Below are positions 62,247 through 64,000 of a stretch of 64,000 nucleotides of DNA, piece after piece. Where the stretch lies: positions 310,001 to 374,000 of the forward strand of contig NZ_BMTP01000004.1 in the NCBI RefSeq assembly GCF_014649735.1. Reading direction: 5' to 3'. The notes beneath the pieces are model-generated. The model saw nothing but the letters and a program-made list of their open reading frames with translations. It ran no database searches and was not told the origin of the DNA. The first letter of the stretch is position 1. Every line of letters starts with the position of its first letter. This stretch comes from Streptomyces lavendofoliae. GTDB lineage: Bacteria > Actinomycetota > Actinomycetes > Streptomycetales > Streptomycetaceae. Both the position numbers and the translations under genes were made by a program.

Positions 62247-64000
<1,754 letters not shown>

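Overview
The window is chromosomal DNA from a Streptomyces (or very close actinomycete). It is extremely GC-rich with strong third-position GC bias. GTG starts and 4-nt ATGA/GTGA gene overlaps are common. Lineage markers are present: an SsgA-like protein, a SepX/GlpR-type divisome protein, actinobacterial protein O-mannosyltransferase, an Rpf with the DUF348-G5 architecture, and a TamR/trans-aconitate methyltransferase pair. From memory, the gene order matches the S. coelicolor core region around SCO3127-SCO3185 (ppc, tam/tamR, gal operon, ksgA-ispE, pmt, ssgE, moeA-moaC-mog). This is core chromosome: I see no insertion sequence, prophage, integrase, CRISPR array or rRNA.

Layout. 1-8.9 kb: 5' part of a K+/H+ antiporter (reverse), a penicillin acylase family protein, then 5-formyl-THF cyclo-ligase divergent from galU-glp(moeA)-moaC-moaB-GNAT. 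9-10.4 kb: the divisome membrane protein SepX/GlpR and tRNA-Ala(CGC). 10.4-17.5 kb: a sigma-like/zinc-finger/transmembrane/ricin-lectin fusion protein convergent with a secreted trypsin-like protease, a GNAT, exonuclease III, a DUF6528-like secreted protein and a MerR regulator. 17.6-21.2 kb: Baeyer-Villiger-type monooxygenase, alpha/beta hydrolase and SDR in one coupled operon, plus a small charged protein. 21.3-28 kb: tricorn protease, and a TetR regulator with an MMPL exporter; two perfect-arm operators lie between tricorn and TetR. 28-31.2 kb: ssgA-like gene divergent from a CbiMN-CbiQ-CbiO metal importer with a Nur-like box. 31-37 kb: serine hydrolase, LuxR regulator, penicillin-binding protein, Pmt. 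37-46.9 kb: rsmI, a zinc-ribbon protein, TatD, rpfB-rsmA-ispE, an acyltransferase, a lipoprotein and an ABC-F ATPase. 47-52.6 kb: two PQQ-type beta-propeller membrane proteins flanking a frameshifted, internally deleted third copy, a response regulator with a degenerate receiver, and a small membrane protein. 52.6-57.8 kb: Na+/solute symporter divergent from galT-galE-galK. 58-64 kb: a LuxR response regulator, tamR/tam, an acyl-CoA desaturase-TetR operon and the 5' part of ppc.

Functional themes. (i) Cell envelope and division: Glp and SepX/GlpR, SsgA-like, PBP, Pmt, Rpf. (ii) Central carbon: gal operon plus symporter, galU, tam, ppc. (iii) Several regulator/target pairs whose candidate operators are visible as palindromes: TetR/MMPL, MerR/BVMO, TamR/tam, TetR/desaturase, a LacI-type site at gal and a Nur-like site at cbiM. 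The most unusual loci are the sigma/anti-sigma/lectin fusion, the beta-propeller family with a decayed middle copy, and the dense set of well-formed but unassigned operators.
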